From the NCBI GenBank assembly GCA_014360655.1, contig JACIXC010000001.1, forward strand, positions 164,715 through 228,714: a stretch of DNA of 64,000 nucleotides, written 5' to 3'. This stretch comes from Actinomycetota bacterium (GTDB taxonomy: Bacteria; Actinomycetota; Geothermincolia; Geothermincolales; RBG-13-55-18). This document shows, piece after piece, positions 56,507-64,000 of the stretch. The position numbers and the translations under genes are program-made. The stretch's first letter is position 1. Each line of letters starts with the position of its first letter. A model generated the notes under the pieces. That model was not told the DNA's origin and searched no databases. It saw nothing but the letters and a program-made list of their open reading frames with translations.

Positions 56507-58363
56507 TTACGAGATCCTCACCGCGTCGAAGGTGCAGACGTCCTTGCAGACGCCGCACTTTATGCACTTGGACGTGTCGATCACGTGGGGCTCCTTGCGC
56601 TTGCCCGTGATGCATCCCTGCGGGCAGTTCTTGGCGCAGAGGCGGCACCCGGTGCAGGCCTCCGGGTCTATGGAATAGGTGATGAGCGCCTTGCACACCC
56701 CGGCCGGGCACTTCCTGTCTTTGATGTGCGCCTCGTATTCGTCGCGGAAGTACTTGATGGTGGAGAGCACCGGGTTGGCGGCCGAGGTCCCTAGGCCGCA
56801 CAGCGCTCCCCAGGTCAGCAGGTCGCACAGCTCTTCCAGCATGGCCAGGTGCTCCTCCCTGCCGCGGCCCTCGGTGATGTCGGTGAGCAGGTCGAGGATG
56901 CGCGGCAGGCCGTCCCGGCAGGGGGTGCACTTCCCGCAGGACTCCTCCACCAGGAACCCGGTGAAGTACTTGGCCACGTCCACCATGCAGGTGTCCTCGT
57001 CCATGACGATGATGCCGCCTGACCCCATCATGGAGCCGGCCTCGGTGAGGCTGTCGAAATCGATGGGCAGGTCCGCCAGGCGTTCGGGGATGCAGCCGCC
57101 GGAGGGGCCGCCTGTCTGCACCGCCTTGAACCTCTTGCCCCCCCGGACGCCTCCGCCGATGTTCTCCACCAGCTCGCGTATGGTGACGCCCATGGGCACC
57201 TCCACCAGGCCGGTGTTGTTGACCTTTCCCACCAGGGAGAAGACCTTGGTGCCCTTGGAGCCCTCCGTGCCCATGCTCGCGTACCATTCCGCGCCCTTGA
57301 GGATGATCTCCGGCACGTTGGCCCAGGTCTCGACGTTGTTGAGGACTGTGGGCTTGTCGTAGAGGCCCCTCTCCACCGAGCGGATGTACTTGGCGCGCGG
57401 CTCGCCCACCTCGCCCGCCACCGAGCGCATGAGGGCCGAGGATTCGCCGCACACGAATGCGCCGCCGCCGCGGCTGATCTTGATGTCGAAAGAAAAGCCG
57501 CTGCCCAGGATGTTCTCGCCCAGCAGGCCCTTCTCGCGCGCCGCCTCGATGGCGGCGGTGAGGTTCCGCACCGCCAAGGGGTACTCGTCGCGCACGTAGA
57601 TGTAGCCCTGGCGCGAGCCCACGGCGAAGGCCCCGATGATCATGCCCTCGATGACCGCGTGCGGGTCGCCCTCCATGATGGAGCGGTCCATGAAGGCGCC
57701 CGGGTCGCCCTCGTCGCCGTTGCAAAGCACGTAGCGGACGTCGCTCTCCACCGCCGCGCAGGAGCGCCACTTGGTCCCGGCGGGGAAGCCGGCGCCGCCG
57801 CGCCCGCGCAGGCCCGAGCGTTCCACCTCGGAGATGATGTCGTCGGGCTTCATCCCCAGCGCCTTGGCCAGCCCGGCATAGCCGCCCGCCAGGATGTAGT
57901 CGTCGATATCGGTCGGGTCGATGGTGCCGATGTGCCTGAGCGCGATGCGGTGCTGGTGCTTGTAGAAGGGGATCTCGCTGTAGCGCGGGACGACCTCGTC
58001 GGTGACCTTGTCCCGGTAGACCAGCCGCTCCACGACGCGGCTGCCCTTGATGGATTCCTCCACTATCTCCGGAACGTCCTCCGGTTTCACCTTGAGGTAG
58101 AGGATATCCTGGGGCCTGAGCGCCACCAGCGGCCCGTTCTCGCAGTAGCCGTGGCAGCCCGTGGTCTTGATGCCGATGTTCACGTCCACCTGGAGCCCCT
58201 GCTCCTTTATGACGTCCATGAAGGCCTCCGCCACCAGCCTGGAGCCGTTGGCCTGGCAGCCGGTGCCGAAGCACACCAACACCGTGGGCAGGTCGGGCTT
58301 GGCCGCCGCCGCGAGCTCCCGGCGGTATGCCTCCAGTCGTTCTATGGAGTTGATGGCTCCCAT
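56507..58363 (-). CDS. NuoF/HydB-like NAD(P)H-oxidising flavin subunit
   Basis: A 618-residue subunit like HydB/HndC of bifurcating hydrogenases. Order of domains: an N-terminal thioredoxin-like [2Fe-2S] domain ([20 protein letters not shown]), the FMN/NADH domain ([27 protein letters not shown]), the cluster motif [10 protein letters not shown], and a C-terminal 2[4Fe-4S] ferredoxin domain ([26 protein letters not shown]). This is the site of NAD(P)H chemistry. It is 4 nt from the NuoE gene. No hydrogenase large subunit or complex I membrane gene lies in the window, so the partner is likely Por-derived ferredoxin. Confidence 0.92.
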   Translation of the reverse strand: MGAINSIERLEAYRRELAAAAKPDLPTVLVCFGTGCQANGSRLVAEAFMDVIKEQGLQVDVNIGIKTTGCHGYCENGPLVALRPQDILYLKVKPEDVPEIVEESIKGSRVVERLVYRDKVTDEVVPRYSEIPFYKHQHRIALRHIGTIDPTDIDDYILAGGYAGLAKALGMKPDDIISEVERSGLRGRGGAGFPAGTKWRSCAAVESDVRYVLCNGDEGDPGAFMDRSIMEGDPHAVIEGMIIGAFAVGSRQGYIYVRDEYPLAVRNLTAAIEAAREKGLLGENILGSGFSFDIKISRGGGAFVCGESSALMRSVAGEVGEPRAKYIRSVERGLYDKPTVLNNVETWANVPEIILKGAEWYASMGTEGSKGTKVFSLVGKVNNTGLVEVPMGVTIRELVENIGGGVRGGKRFKAVQTGGPSGGCIPERLADLPIDFDSLTEAGSMMGSGGIIVMDEDTCMVDVAKYFTGFLVEESCGKCTPCRDGLPRILDLLTDITEGRGREEHLAMLEELCDLLTWGALCGLGTSAANPVLSTIKYFRDEYEAHIKDRKCPAGVCKALITYSIDPEACTGCRLCAKNCPQGCITGKRKEPHVIDTSKCIKCGVCKDVCTFDAVRIS

Positions 58364-58367
58364 ATCC

Positions 58368-58865
58368 CTAGCCCCCGACCTGTTTCTTCACGATATCCAT
58401 GATCTTGGAGGGGCGGGTCTGCCCGTGGTACACCTCGTCCACCAGGGTCACCGGCGCCATGGCGCAGGCCCCCACGCAGTTGACGCATTCCAGCGTGAAC
58501 TCCCCGTCCTCCGTGGTGCCGTTGCGCTTCACCTTCAGCTCCCGCTCCAGCGCTTCCAGGATCTGGGGCGCGCCCTTGAGATGGCAGGCCGTCCCCGTGC
58601 AGACCTTGATGGTGTGCCTGCCGCGCGGGGTGAGCGAAAGGGCCTTGTAGAAGGTGCCCATGGCGTAGAGCTTGCTCTCGGGCACCCCCATGACCTCGCT
58701 CAGGCGGCGTATGCCCTCCTCGGGGACGTACTGGAACTCGCGCTGGAAATCCTGCAGGATGGCCAGGAGCGATTCCTCCGTTTTCTCGTAACGGTCTATG
58801 ATGCGGTCGAACCGGGCTACGTCCTGGGCCATATCCTGGGTCGTGTCCTGAGTCATGTCCGTCAT
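58368..58865 (-). CDS. NuoE/HydC-like [2Fe-2S] thioredoxin-like subunit
   Basis: A 165-residue NuoE-type protein. The thioredoxin-like [2Fe-2S] site has [11 protein letters not shown] and [13 protein letters not shown], four cysteines in the normal spacing. A helical N-terminus ([21 protein letters not shown]) binds NuoF. The first dozen residues repeat MTQD-like words and look non-conserved. It begins 4 nt after the PorB gene, so Por and Nuo genes are one operon. Confidence 0.92.
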   Translation of the reverse strand: MTDMTQDTTQDMAQDVARFDRIIDRYEKTEESLLAILQDFQREFQYVPEEGIRRLSEVMGVPESKLYAMGTFYKALSLTPRGRHTIKVCTGTACHLKGAPQILEALERELKVKRNGTTEDGEFTLECVNCVGACAMAPVTLVDEVYHGQTRPSKIMDIVKKQVGG

Positions 58866-58869
58866 ACGA

Positions 58870-59796
58870 TCAACCCTCTTCGCTGAGTCTCACCAGCTTC
58901 TCGTACTCCGCCGTGGTGCGTTCCTGGATGGCCTCGATGTCCTCGGGAGTCAGGTGCCGGAAGCGGCCCTGCCCCTCGATGTATTCCCGCACGGGCAGGA
59001 TGGGGTCCGGCCTGTAGGTGAGGCGGTATCTCCCGTACTCGCATTCGTAGAGCGGGAACACGCATGAGTTCACGGCCAGGCGCCCGTACCTGATGGCCTC
59101 CTCCGAGGGGATGCGCCACCCCGTGGGGCACACAGAAAGGATATGCAGGTATGCCGGGCCCTCGATGGCGGCGGCCTTCTTCACCTTCTCCATGAGGTCG
59201 AAGGGAAAGCTGGGGCAGGCCGTGGCCACGTAGGGGATGTTGTGGGCGATGGCGATCTTGGGCAAGTCCTTCTTCTGGGTACGCTGTCCCTTGGACAGCT
59301 TGCCGGCCGGGCTGGTGGTGGTGCTGGCGCCCCAGGGAGTGGCGCTGGAGCGCTGGATGCCCGTGTTCATGTAGGCCTCGTTGTCGTAGCACACGTAGAT
59401 GAAGTCGTGCCCCCTCTCCAGGGCTCCGGAGAGCTGGCCCATGCCGATATCGGCGGTGGCGCCGTCTCCGCCCATGGCCACGAAGTTTATCTTCTTGGGA
59501 GGCAGCTTCCCCTTGCGCATCATGGCCTTCATGCCCGACTCGCAGCCGGTGATCACGGCCGAGGCGTTCTCGAAGGCCACGTGGATCCAGGGCACCTCCC
59601 AGGCCGTGGTGGGCAGCGGCGAGGAGACGATCTCCATGCAGCCCGTGGCCATGGCCACGATGGTGTTGCGCCCCAGGGCCTTCATGACCAGGCGGACGGC
59701 CAGCGCCTCGGCGCAGCCCTGGCAGGCGCGGTGGCCTTGGGCGAAGAACTCGCCCTTTTCTACCAGCCTCGCCGAATAGACCGAGAACTTGTCCAT
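58870..59796 (-). CDS. porB: pyruvate:ferredoxin oxidoreductase, beta subunit
   Basis: A 308-residue ThDP-binding beta subunit of the archaeal-type four-subunit pyruvate:ferredoxin oxidoreductase. HRACQGCAEALAVR supplies cluster cysteines, ATGCMEIVSSPLPTTAW is the PorB hallmark, and MGGDGATADIGMG with the later DNEAYMNTG is the ThDP-Mg motif. GAC and Cys pairs near the C-terminus add the last cluster ligand. It converts pyruvate and CoA to acetyl-CoA, CO2 and reduced ferredoxin with the other three subunits. A branched 2-oxo acid cannot be excluded as substrate. Confidence 0.92.
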   Translation of the reverse strand: MDKFSVYSARLVEKGEFFAQGHRACQGCAEALAVRLVMKALGRNTIVAMATGCMEIVSSPLPTTAWEVPWIHVAFENASAVITGCESGMKAMMRKGKLPPKKINFVAMGGDGATADIGMGQLSGALERGHDFIYVCYDNEAYMNTGIQRSSATPWGASTTTSPAGKLSKGQRTQKKDLPKIAIAHNIPYVATACPSFPFDLMEKVKKAAAIEGPAYLHILSVCPTGWRIPSEEAIRYGRLAVNSCVFPLYECEYGRYRLTYRPDPILPVREYIEGQGRFRHLTPEDIEAIQERTTAEYEKLVRLSEEG

Positions 59797-59806
59797 GCCT
59801 TACTCC

Positions 59807-60985
59807 TCACTCGCGCACGCCGTAGAGCGTGAAACCGGCCGTGTCTCCCGCGGCTGCCTTGGCCTTCCCCCCCAGGATGATGGCCTTGAAATCCTCCACG
59901 GTCACGTCCCTGCTCGCCAGCCCCGCCACGTAGTCCACCACCGCCGGCGACTGCGGCCTGCGGCACAGGGCGCTCCTCAGCTCCAGGGCCACCGGGCCGC
60001 CGGGACCCCCGAAACTTATGGCGCGGTCCAGCACGATAAGGGCTTCCTTGCCGTCCGCCGCCCTGTAGAGCTCGTCGAACGGGAAGGGGCGCCACAGCCG
60101 GATCTTGATCACCCCGACCTTCTCCCCCTGCTCCCTCAGCTCGTCCACGGCGGCCATGGCCGTCTCGCCGAGGGAACCCATGGTCACGATGCAGTACTCG
60201 GCGTCTTCGGCCCTGTAGGTCTCGACGGGGTGGTACCGCCGCCCGGTGAGCTCGGCCCACTCCTCCCACGCCTTTACGCAGGTGGCGTAGGAACCTACCA
60301 GGGCCTGCTCGCGGGCCATCTGCGTCTCCGTGTATATCTCGGGCATGCCGAAACACCCCATGGAAACCGGGTTGTCCGGGTGCAGGGCTTTCTCCATCTT
60401 GAACTCGGGGATGTAACGCTTGATCAGCTCGTCGTCCTCGAAGTCGACGGGCTCGATCATGTGGGTCATGATGAAGCCGTCGATGTTTATGGCCACGGGC
60501 AGGCGCACCGCGGGGTCCTCTGCCACGCGGAAGGCCCAGAACACGTGGTCGTAGGCCTCCTGACCGTTCTCCACGAAAATGTGTATCCAGCCGCCGTCGC
60601 GCACCATCATGGTGTCGGCGTGGTCGTTCCAGATGGACAGCGGCGCGGAGAGGGAACGGTTGGCCAGGGCCATGACCACGGGGAAGCGCATGGCCGAGGC
60701 GATGAAGAATATCTCCGCCATCAGGGCCAGCCCCTGCGAGGCGGTGGAGGTGAAGGTGCGGGCGCCCACGGCGGCGGCGCCGCAGCACACGCTCATGGCC
60801 GAGTGCTCGCTCTCCACCGGCACGAATTCGGCGTCCAGGTGACCGTCGGCCACCAGCTCGGAGAGGTGCTCCACGATATGGGTCTGCGGCGTGATGGGGT
60901 AGGCGGCCACGACGTCGCAGTCCGCCTGCGCCACCGCCTCCGCTATGGCCAGCGACACCTCTATTCCCCTGCGCTCCTTGGCCAT
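59807..60985 (-). CDS. porA: pyruvate:ferredoxin oxidoreductase, alpha subunit
   Basis: A 392-residue alpha subunit that holds the pyrimidine-binding and CoA domains. AAYPITPQTHIVEHL and VPVESEHSAMSVCCGAAAVG (catalytic Glu), then TSTASQGLALMAE, are the family's opening. VTMGSLGETAMAAVDELREQ and VIKIRLWRPFPFDE belong to the C-terminal domain II. It sits between porD and porB in the usual gamma-delta-alpha-beta order, with 1-10 nt gaps. Confidence 0.93.
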   Translation of the reverse strand: MAKERRGIEVSLAIAEAVAQADCDVVAAYPITPQTHIVEHLSELVADGHLDAEFVPVESEHSAMSVCCGAAAVGARTFTSTASQGLALMAEIFFIASAMRFPVVMALANRSLSAPLSIWNDHADTMMVRDGGWIHIFVENGQEAYDHVFWAFRVAEDPAVRLPVAINIDGFIMTHMIEPVDFEDDELIKRYIPEFKMEKALHPDNPVSMGCFGMPEIYTETQMAREQALVGSYATCVKAWEEWAELTGRRYHPVETYRAEDAEYCIVTMGSLGETAMAAVDELREQGEKVGVIKIRLWRPFPFDELYRAADGKEALIVLDRAISFGGPGGPVALELRSALCRRPQSPAVVDYVAGLASRDVTVEDFKAIILGGKAKAAAGDTAGFTLYGVRE

Positions 60986-60986
60986 G

Positions 60987-61280
60987 TCATCCTTCCTCGA
61001 TCACCATGGTGATGCAGCCTACGGGGCATTCCCTGGCGCAGATGCCGCACCCCTTGCAGTACTCCAGGTCGGCCTCGAAATGCCCTTCCTCGGACCTGTC
61101 GATGGCCGCGTCGGGGCAGTACAGCCAGCACACGCCGCAGCGGATGCACTGCTCCTTGTCGACCACCGGCCGGAGCGAGCGCCAGCTCCCAGTCTTGTAT
61201 TCCCTGGAGCACCCGGGCTCGCTGACCGCCGCCCCTATTTCCAGGTCCTGCCACCTGATCTCTTCCATAGGTCTGGCCAC
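60987..61280 (-). CDS. porD: pyruvate:ferredoxin oxidoreductase, delta (ferredoxin) subunit
   Basis: A 97-residue polyferredoxin subunit with two [4Fe-4S] motifs, CIRCGVCWLYCP and CKGCGICARECPVGC. The N-terminal extension (GSWRSLRPVVD) is typical of PorD. It wires the ThDP site to external ferredoxin or, here perhaps, to the NuoEFG-like module. Confidence 0.93.
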   Translation of the reverse strand: MARPMEEIRWQDLEIGAAVSEPGCSREYKTGSWRSLRPVVDKEQCIRCGVCWLYCPDAAIDRSEEGHFEADLEYCKGCGICARECPVGCITMVIEEG

Positions 61281-61286
61281 GTCCGC

Positions 61287-61838
61287 TTACTCCTTTAACA
61301 CCAGCTCGTTATAGGCTCTTTCCAGGGCCTTCATGTTCTTCTCTCCCAGCTTGGGCCCGAAGCGCTCCAGCATGGGCCCTCGCATATCCTCGACCTCCAG
61401 CAGGCCGGTCGCCCTCATGACCGCACCCAGCATGGTGGTGTTCACGATCACCCGCCCCAGCTCTTCCCGCGCTATCTGGTCGGCGTTGACGGTGCCGACC
61501 CGGCAGGAGAAACGGCACTCATTCATTATCTCTTCGTAGGACTTCTTGGTGTTGATGATGAGTATGCCGTCCGGCTTCAGCCCTTCCACGGGGTCGATCA
61601 GGGTCAGGAGCCCCGAGTCGAGGATGACCACCACGTCCGGCTCGTACACCTTGGCGCGGGCGAGGATCCTCTTGTCGTCCAACCTGCAGAAAGCCACCAC
61701 CGGGGCGCCCCTGCGCTCGGGCCCGAAGCTCGGGAAGGCCTGGGCGTACATGCCCTTGTTTATGGCCGCCACGGCGAGCAGCTCGGCCGAGGTGACCGCT
61801 CCCTGACCGCCCCTTCCGTGAAACCTTATTTCCAGCAT
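61287..61838 (-). CDS. porG: pyruvate:ferredoxin oxidoreductase, gamma subunit
   Basis: A 183-residue gamma subunit. EIRFHGRGGQGAVTSAELLA and the ERRGAPVVAF block are diagnostic. ATG 61838 is chosen over an upstream start because GGAG lies 8 nt before it and the family begins MLEIRFHG. It is the first gene of the por-nuo operon, about 93 nt after the probable transcript start. Confidence 0.92.
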   Translation of the reverse strand: MLEIRFHGRGGQGAVTSAELLAVAAINKGMYAQAFPSFGPERRGAPVVAFCRLDDKRILARAKVYEPDVVVILDSGLLTLIDPVEGLKPDGILIINTKKSYEEIMNECRFSCRVGTVNADQIAREELGRVIVNTTMLGAVMRATGLLEVEDMRGPMLERFGPKLGEKNMKALERAYNELVLKE

Positions 61839-61937
61839 GCGTTGATCTCCTACGTACAAGAGACCCGGCTAGCTGTTGCGCCTTGCGTCCCGTCCTGTGT
61901 CCCCTGCGGGCCTCGCTCTCCTGGCGAGATTTTTAAT

Positions 61938-61965
61938 ATTATATCCGAATCTCCAATCGGTTCAA
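61938..61965 (-). promoter_or_regulatory. promoter of the por-nuo operon
   Basis: On the minus strand TTGAAC (61965-61960), a 16-bp spacer and TATAAT (61943-61938) make a near-consensus housekeeping promoter. A plus-strand TATAAT at 61969-61974 may serve the divergent side. The rest of the 321-bp gap up to the MNT gene holds nothing else that I can name. Confidence 0.75.
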
Positions 61966-62159
61966 GTGTATAATTCGCGGGGCGTCATCCTTAATGACCC
62001 CGGTCAAGACCCACACCCTCTTAACCCCGCCCGGTTGCGCTCAGCCGTATCGACCATTTATTGACCGAAACGGTTGCCTTGTCCTGGCATCCGCGACGAA
62101 TCCCGTCTCCTAAACGATTTATGATCTGGATAGGTTACGAGGTAGAAGGAGGGCCGGCG

Positions 62160-62424
62160 ATGGACTTGGAAGAGGTAAAGGCAATTCTTTCCAGCCAGAA
62201 GGAGATTCTTGCCGAGAGGTTCAAGGTTAAGGAAATAAGTGTCTTCGGCTCCTACGTAAGGGGGGAAGGAGAACTTGGCGACATAGATATCCTCGTCGAG
62301 TTTGGTGAACCTGAAGGCTGGGAGTTCGTGGACATTCTTAAATATCTTGAGGATGTCTTGGGGCGAAAAGGCGCTGAGGCCGCAATTCAAGGAAAAGATA
62401 ATGAGAGAGGTAGCTTGTACATGA
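62160..62424 (+). pseudogene. MNT-type nucleotidyltransferase antitoxin, internally deleted
   Basis: The N-terminus is a good minimal nucleotidyltransferase: KEISVFGSYVRGEGELGDID with the GS...DxD triad, IDILVEF following. After VLGRK the DLVT region expected for the family is missing, and the natural ending (ALRPQFKEKIMREVACT) continues in the next frame from 62371 to a TGA at 62424. AAGGAGG precedes the ATG. The stop still overlaps the HEPN start as ATGA. An AMP-transferring antitoxin in its intact form. Confidence 0.8.
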
Positions 62425-62562
62425 GGGACCGGCCTCAGGAATATCATCTACCACGAGTATTTCGACATCGACCTCTCCATAATATGGAGGATCGTTATGG
62501 TGAATCTGCCAGGAACCAAGCCATTGCTAGAGGATTTGATCAAAGGCATTAATCAAGACTGA
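62421..62562 (+). pseudogene. HEPN (DUF86) toxin remnant
   Basis: The start MRDRP of a DUF86 HEPN ribonuclease is followed, out of frame, by only its last ~40 residues (RNIIYHEYFDIDLSIIWRIV and LPGTKPLLEDLI). RNIIYH is the Rx4-6H catalytic motif region. The central ~80 residues are deleted. Together with the gene before it this is a dead MNT/HEPN toxin-antitoxin module. Confidence 0.8.
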
Positions 62563-62730
62563 TCAATCAGCCTTTACCCTTAGAACCTCTTGCTTGCTTC
62601 ATGCATCGATGACCTCATCCCAGAAATAACTTCATCCAAGAAAACATGATCGTAGCACCGCAGTGAATCCAGGCAGTCGACAAGCGTGGACACAGAGATA
62701 TCAGAGATATATTTGTACAAAATATGTTTC

Positions 62731-62762
62731 AGGCCGGAGAGAACACTCTCCGGCCTGCTCTT
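62731..62762. terminator. strong hairpin between the HEPN remnant and tRNA-Tyr
   Basis: A perfect 11-bp stem (AGGCCGGAGAG and CTCTCCGGCCT) with an AACA loop. On the plus strand GCTCTTTTG follows it closely; on the minus strand, downstream of the tRNA, the T-rich tail is weaker. It may stop transcription from both sides. Confidence 0.7.
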
Positions 62763-62769
62763 TTGTTCC

Positions 62770-62854
62770 TGGTGGGGGAGGATGGATTCGAACCATCGAA
62801 GGCTGCGCCAACGGATTTACAGTCCGTCCCCTTTGGCCACTCGGGTACTCCCCC
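62770..62854 (-). tRNA. tRNA-Tyr (GTA)
   Basis: A complete class II tRNA of 85 nt with encoded CCA (62770-62772). The acceptor stem is GGGGGAG paired with CTCCCCC, discriminator A. The anticodon loop CTGTAAA gives GTA. A long variable arm fits bacterial tRNA-Tyr. The T arm reads GATGGTTCGAATCCATC. An AT-rich promoter region with minus-strand TATACT (62891-62886) lies just upstream. No attachment-site duplicate was found. Confidence 0.96.
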
Positions 62855-63104
62855 GCCACATCTCGAATTCCCTTGCTCCCTATATAGTATATAGCTATCT
62901 TTATATCTACTGCGCGTCTTCCGCAATCTATCTACTGCTAATTTCTGCAAGCGCGCCGGACACCTAAATCCCGACGCGGATCCCGGCCTGCATCATGCAT
63001 GGGCCTGCCTGTCGCTTCGTTTCCACCGCCTACATTCCGTGGGTCACAGTTTTTCCCGGCCGTCCCCGCGTTCAGGGCGACCCGCGACGCCCGCGGCACC
63101 CGGC

Positions 63105-63458
63105 TCAACCGTCCAGGCACCGCTGCAGATTATCGTAAATGGCGAAGACTTTGTCCAGGCCGGTGATGCTGAAGACCTTGAGGATGCTGCGCTTGCTGCA
63201 CACCAGGCGCACGCTGCCTCCCTCCACGCTTGTCTTCTTGAGCACCGCCACCAGCACTCCCAGGCCGGTGGAATCCATGAAATCCAGGCCGTCCAGGTCG
63301 ATGACCACGTCGCGCTTGCCCGACTCTATGACCTTGTATACCTCTTCCTTGAACGCGGGCGAAGTGGAGAGGTCCACCTCGCCTTCCAGCTCGATGACCG
63401 GTATTCCCGCTACCTCCCTGACCTTCGTGCGAAAAAAGATATCCCCCGTTTCCTTCAA
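63105..63458 (-). CDS. anti-sigma factor antagonist (STAS domain, RsbV/SpoIIAA-like)
   Basis: A 117-residue STAS protein. The phosphorylatable Ser63 is in FMDSTGLGVLV; the opening strand ends VIELEGEVDLSTSPAFKEE. I chose the TTG at 63458 because a strong AAAGGAG lies 5 nt upstream and the family begins here; the ATG at 63506 adds Arg/Gly-rich residues with no family match. It would bind and release an RsbW-type kinase, and such a kinase is encoded divergently at 63923. This is a partner-switch that controls an alternative sigma factor or another output. Confidence 0.9.
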   Translation of the reverse strand: MKETGDIFFRTKVREVAGIPVIELEGEVDLSTSPAFKEEVYKVIESGKRDVVIDLDGLDFMDSTGLGVLVAVLKKTSVEGGSVRLVCSKRSILKVFSITGLDKVFAIYDNLQRCLDG

Positions 63459-63600
63459 TCTTACTCCTTTCCCGAGGTATCCTCTTCCGCCTCGCTCACC
63501 TAACATTTAACACGAAACGCCGCCGGCTTATCAAGTTTGAGACGCCCCCGGTTGGGAAAAACTATAGCGTGGCCCGGGAACGGCCGCGGCCTGGCGGCGG

Positions 63601-63772
63601 AAAGCCCGTGAGGTCACGGCAGGCGCGAACGGGCCCGTGGAGGAAAGCCCGTGAGGTCACGGCAGGCGCACACGGGCCCGCGGCGGAAAGCCCGTGAGGT
63701 CACGGCAGGCGCGAACGGGCCCGTGGAGGAAAGACAGGGAGGTCACGGCAGGCGCACACGGGCGCGCGGCGG
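63601..63772. repeat. four 43-bp tandem repeats in an ABAB pattern
   Basis: Units start at 63601, 63644, 63687 and 63730. Units 1 and 3 are identical; units 2 and 4 share another ending, so the array is an 86-bp pair repeated. Each of the first three units holds the inverted repeat CCGTGAGGTCACGG, and the A units add the palindrome ACGGGCCCGT. Unit 4 has a damaged left arm. No spacers, so not CRISPR. It fills the divergent gap between the STAS and RsbW-like genes and may be an operator array. Confidence 0.85.
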
Positions 63773-63922
63773 AAACCAGGCGGCGCCCCGGACACGGGTC
63801 GGGACCGTGGAGCCCGGCATACACGAGGCCGCAACAAGGAGTGGCCCTCGGAAGGGGTCGCGGGGCACGGGGCCGGACCGTAGAGCACTGAACGGAACGC
63901 GGAACACAGGGAGGTGAGGAAG

Positions 63923-64000
63923 ATGGAAAGGAACGGCGAGGTCGTCCGCCTGCGCCTTCCCGCCGAACCCTTTTCGCGGCAGCTCATCCGCCTGACCGTA
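63923..64000 (+). CDS. RsbW-like serine kinase/anti-sigma factor (partial, N-terminus only)
   Basis: Only 26 codons are in the window. MERNGEVVRLRLPAEPFSRQ and IRLTV match the start of GHKL-type anti-sigma kinases. The ribosome site GGAGGTGA is excellent. It is divergent from the STAS antagonist gene, the usual functional partner. Confidence 0.6.
   Translation, partial: MERNGEVVRLRLPAEPFSRQLIRLTV

Noticed and set aside
55759..58865. Electron-bifurcating [FeFe]-hydrogenase
   Set aside because: The catalytic H-cluster domain is absent; the NuoG-like subunit stops after its ferredoxin domains.
62770..62854. tRNA-Tyr as integration site for the island
   Set aside because: No duplicate of the tRNA 3' end and no integrase gene is visible in the window; the defence island is 7 kb away beyond the por operon.
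63601..63772. Tandem repeats as a CRISPR array
   Set aside because: The 43-bp units are directly contiguous with no unique spacers, and no cas genes are nearby.

Overview
This window is GC-rich, bacterial and dense with genes, most of them on the minus strand. I infer a high-GC Actinomycetota-like lineage that is anaerobic or facultative. The clues are an oxygen-sensitive pyruvate:ferredoxin oxidoreductase beside a catalase-peroxidase, a MerR-TetR fusion regulator, single-chain acyl-CoA carboxylase, HXXEE and PhlG-like proteins, an RsbV/RsbW-type switch, and an archaeal-style type IA topoisomerase. Taxonomy is inference only.

1-3826: a minus-strand TCA-type operon reads malate dehydrogenase, fumarase alpha, an MFS transporter, fumarase beta (cut by the window edge). 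4120-11911: topoisomerase I, an MBL-fold hydrolase, two alpha/beta hydrolases, an unknown protein, and a divergent MerR-TetR regulator with a FadR-box-like operator. 12057-20623: a catabolic cluster. An IclR regulator leads cyclase, cupin, SDR, 3-hydroxyacyl-CoA dehydrogenase, SCP2, ferredoxin and flavoprotein genes, followed by two PhlG-like C-C hydrolases with a small membrane protein between them. 21031-30200: a secreted CocE/NonD hydrolase with extra C-terminal domains, a lipoprotein carboxylesterase, a DUF1284 protein, and two adjacent ThDP enzymes whose active-site motifs are degenerate in complementary ways. 30544-37219: single-chain acyl-CoA carboxylase, KatG and an SDR.

37450-55555 is a defence island. 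Its core is a translationally coupled three-gene operon: a DUF1998-type helicase with a C-terminal nuclease-like domain, an SNF2 helicase and an Eco57I-like DNA methylase. It looks like a reduced DISARM/Druantia-type system. Downstream of the methylase, its last ~160 bp is repeated twice more, and each of the three copies is followed directly by a different small gene (membrane protein, possible nuclease, PIN protein). An Mrr_N-like gene and a GmrSD-like DUF262/DUF1524 nuclease follow. A deleted mrr lies at the other edge. The small genes are visibly AT-richer than the rest.

55759-61838: an operon of PorGDAB and NuoEFG-like subunits under a strong promoter, linking pyruvate oxidation, ferredoxin and NAD(P)H. 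62160-64000: a decayed MNT/HEPN toxin-antitoxin pair, tRNA-Tyr, and an anti-sigma antagonist divergent from an RsbW-like kinase, with four 43-bp tandem repeats between them.
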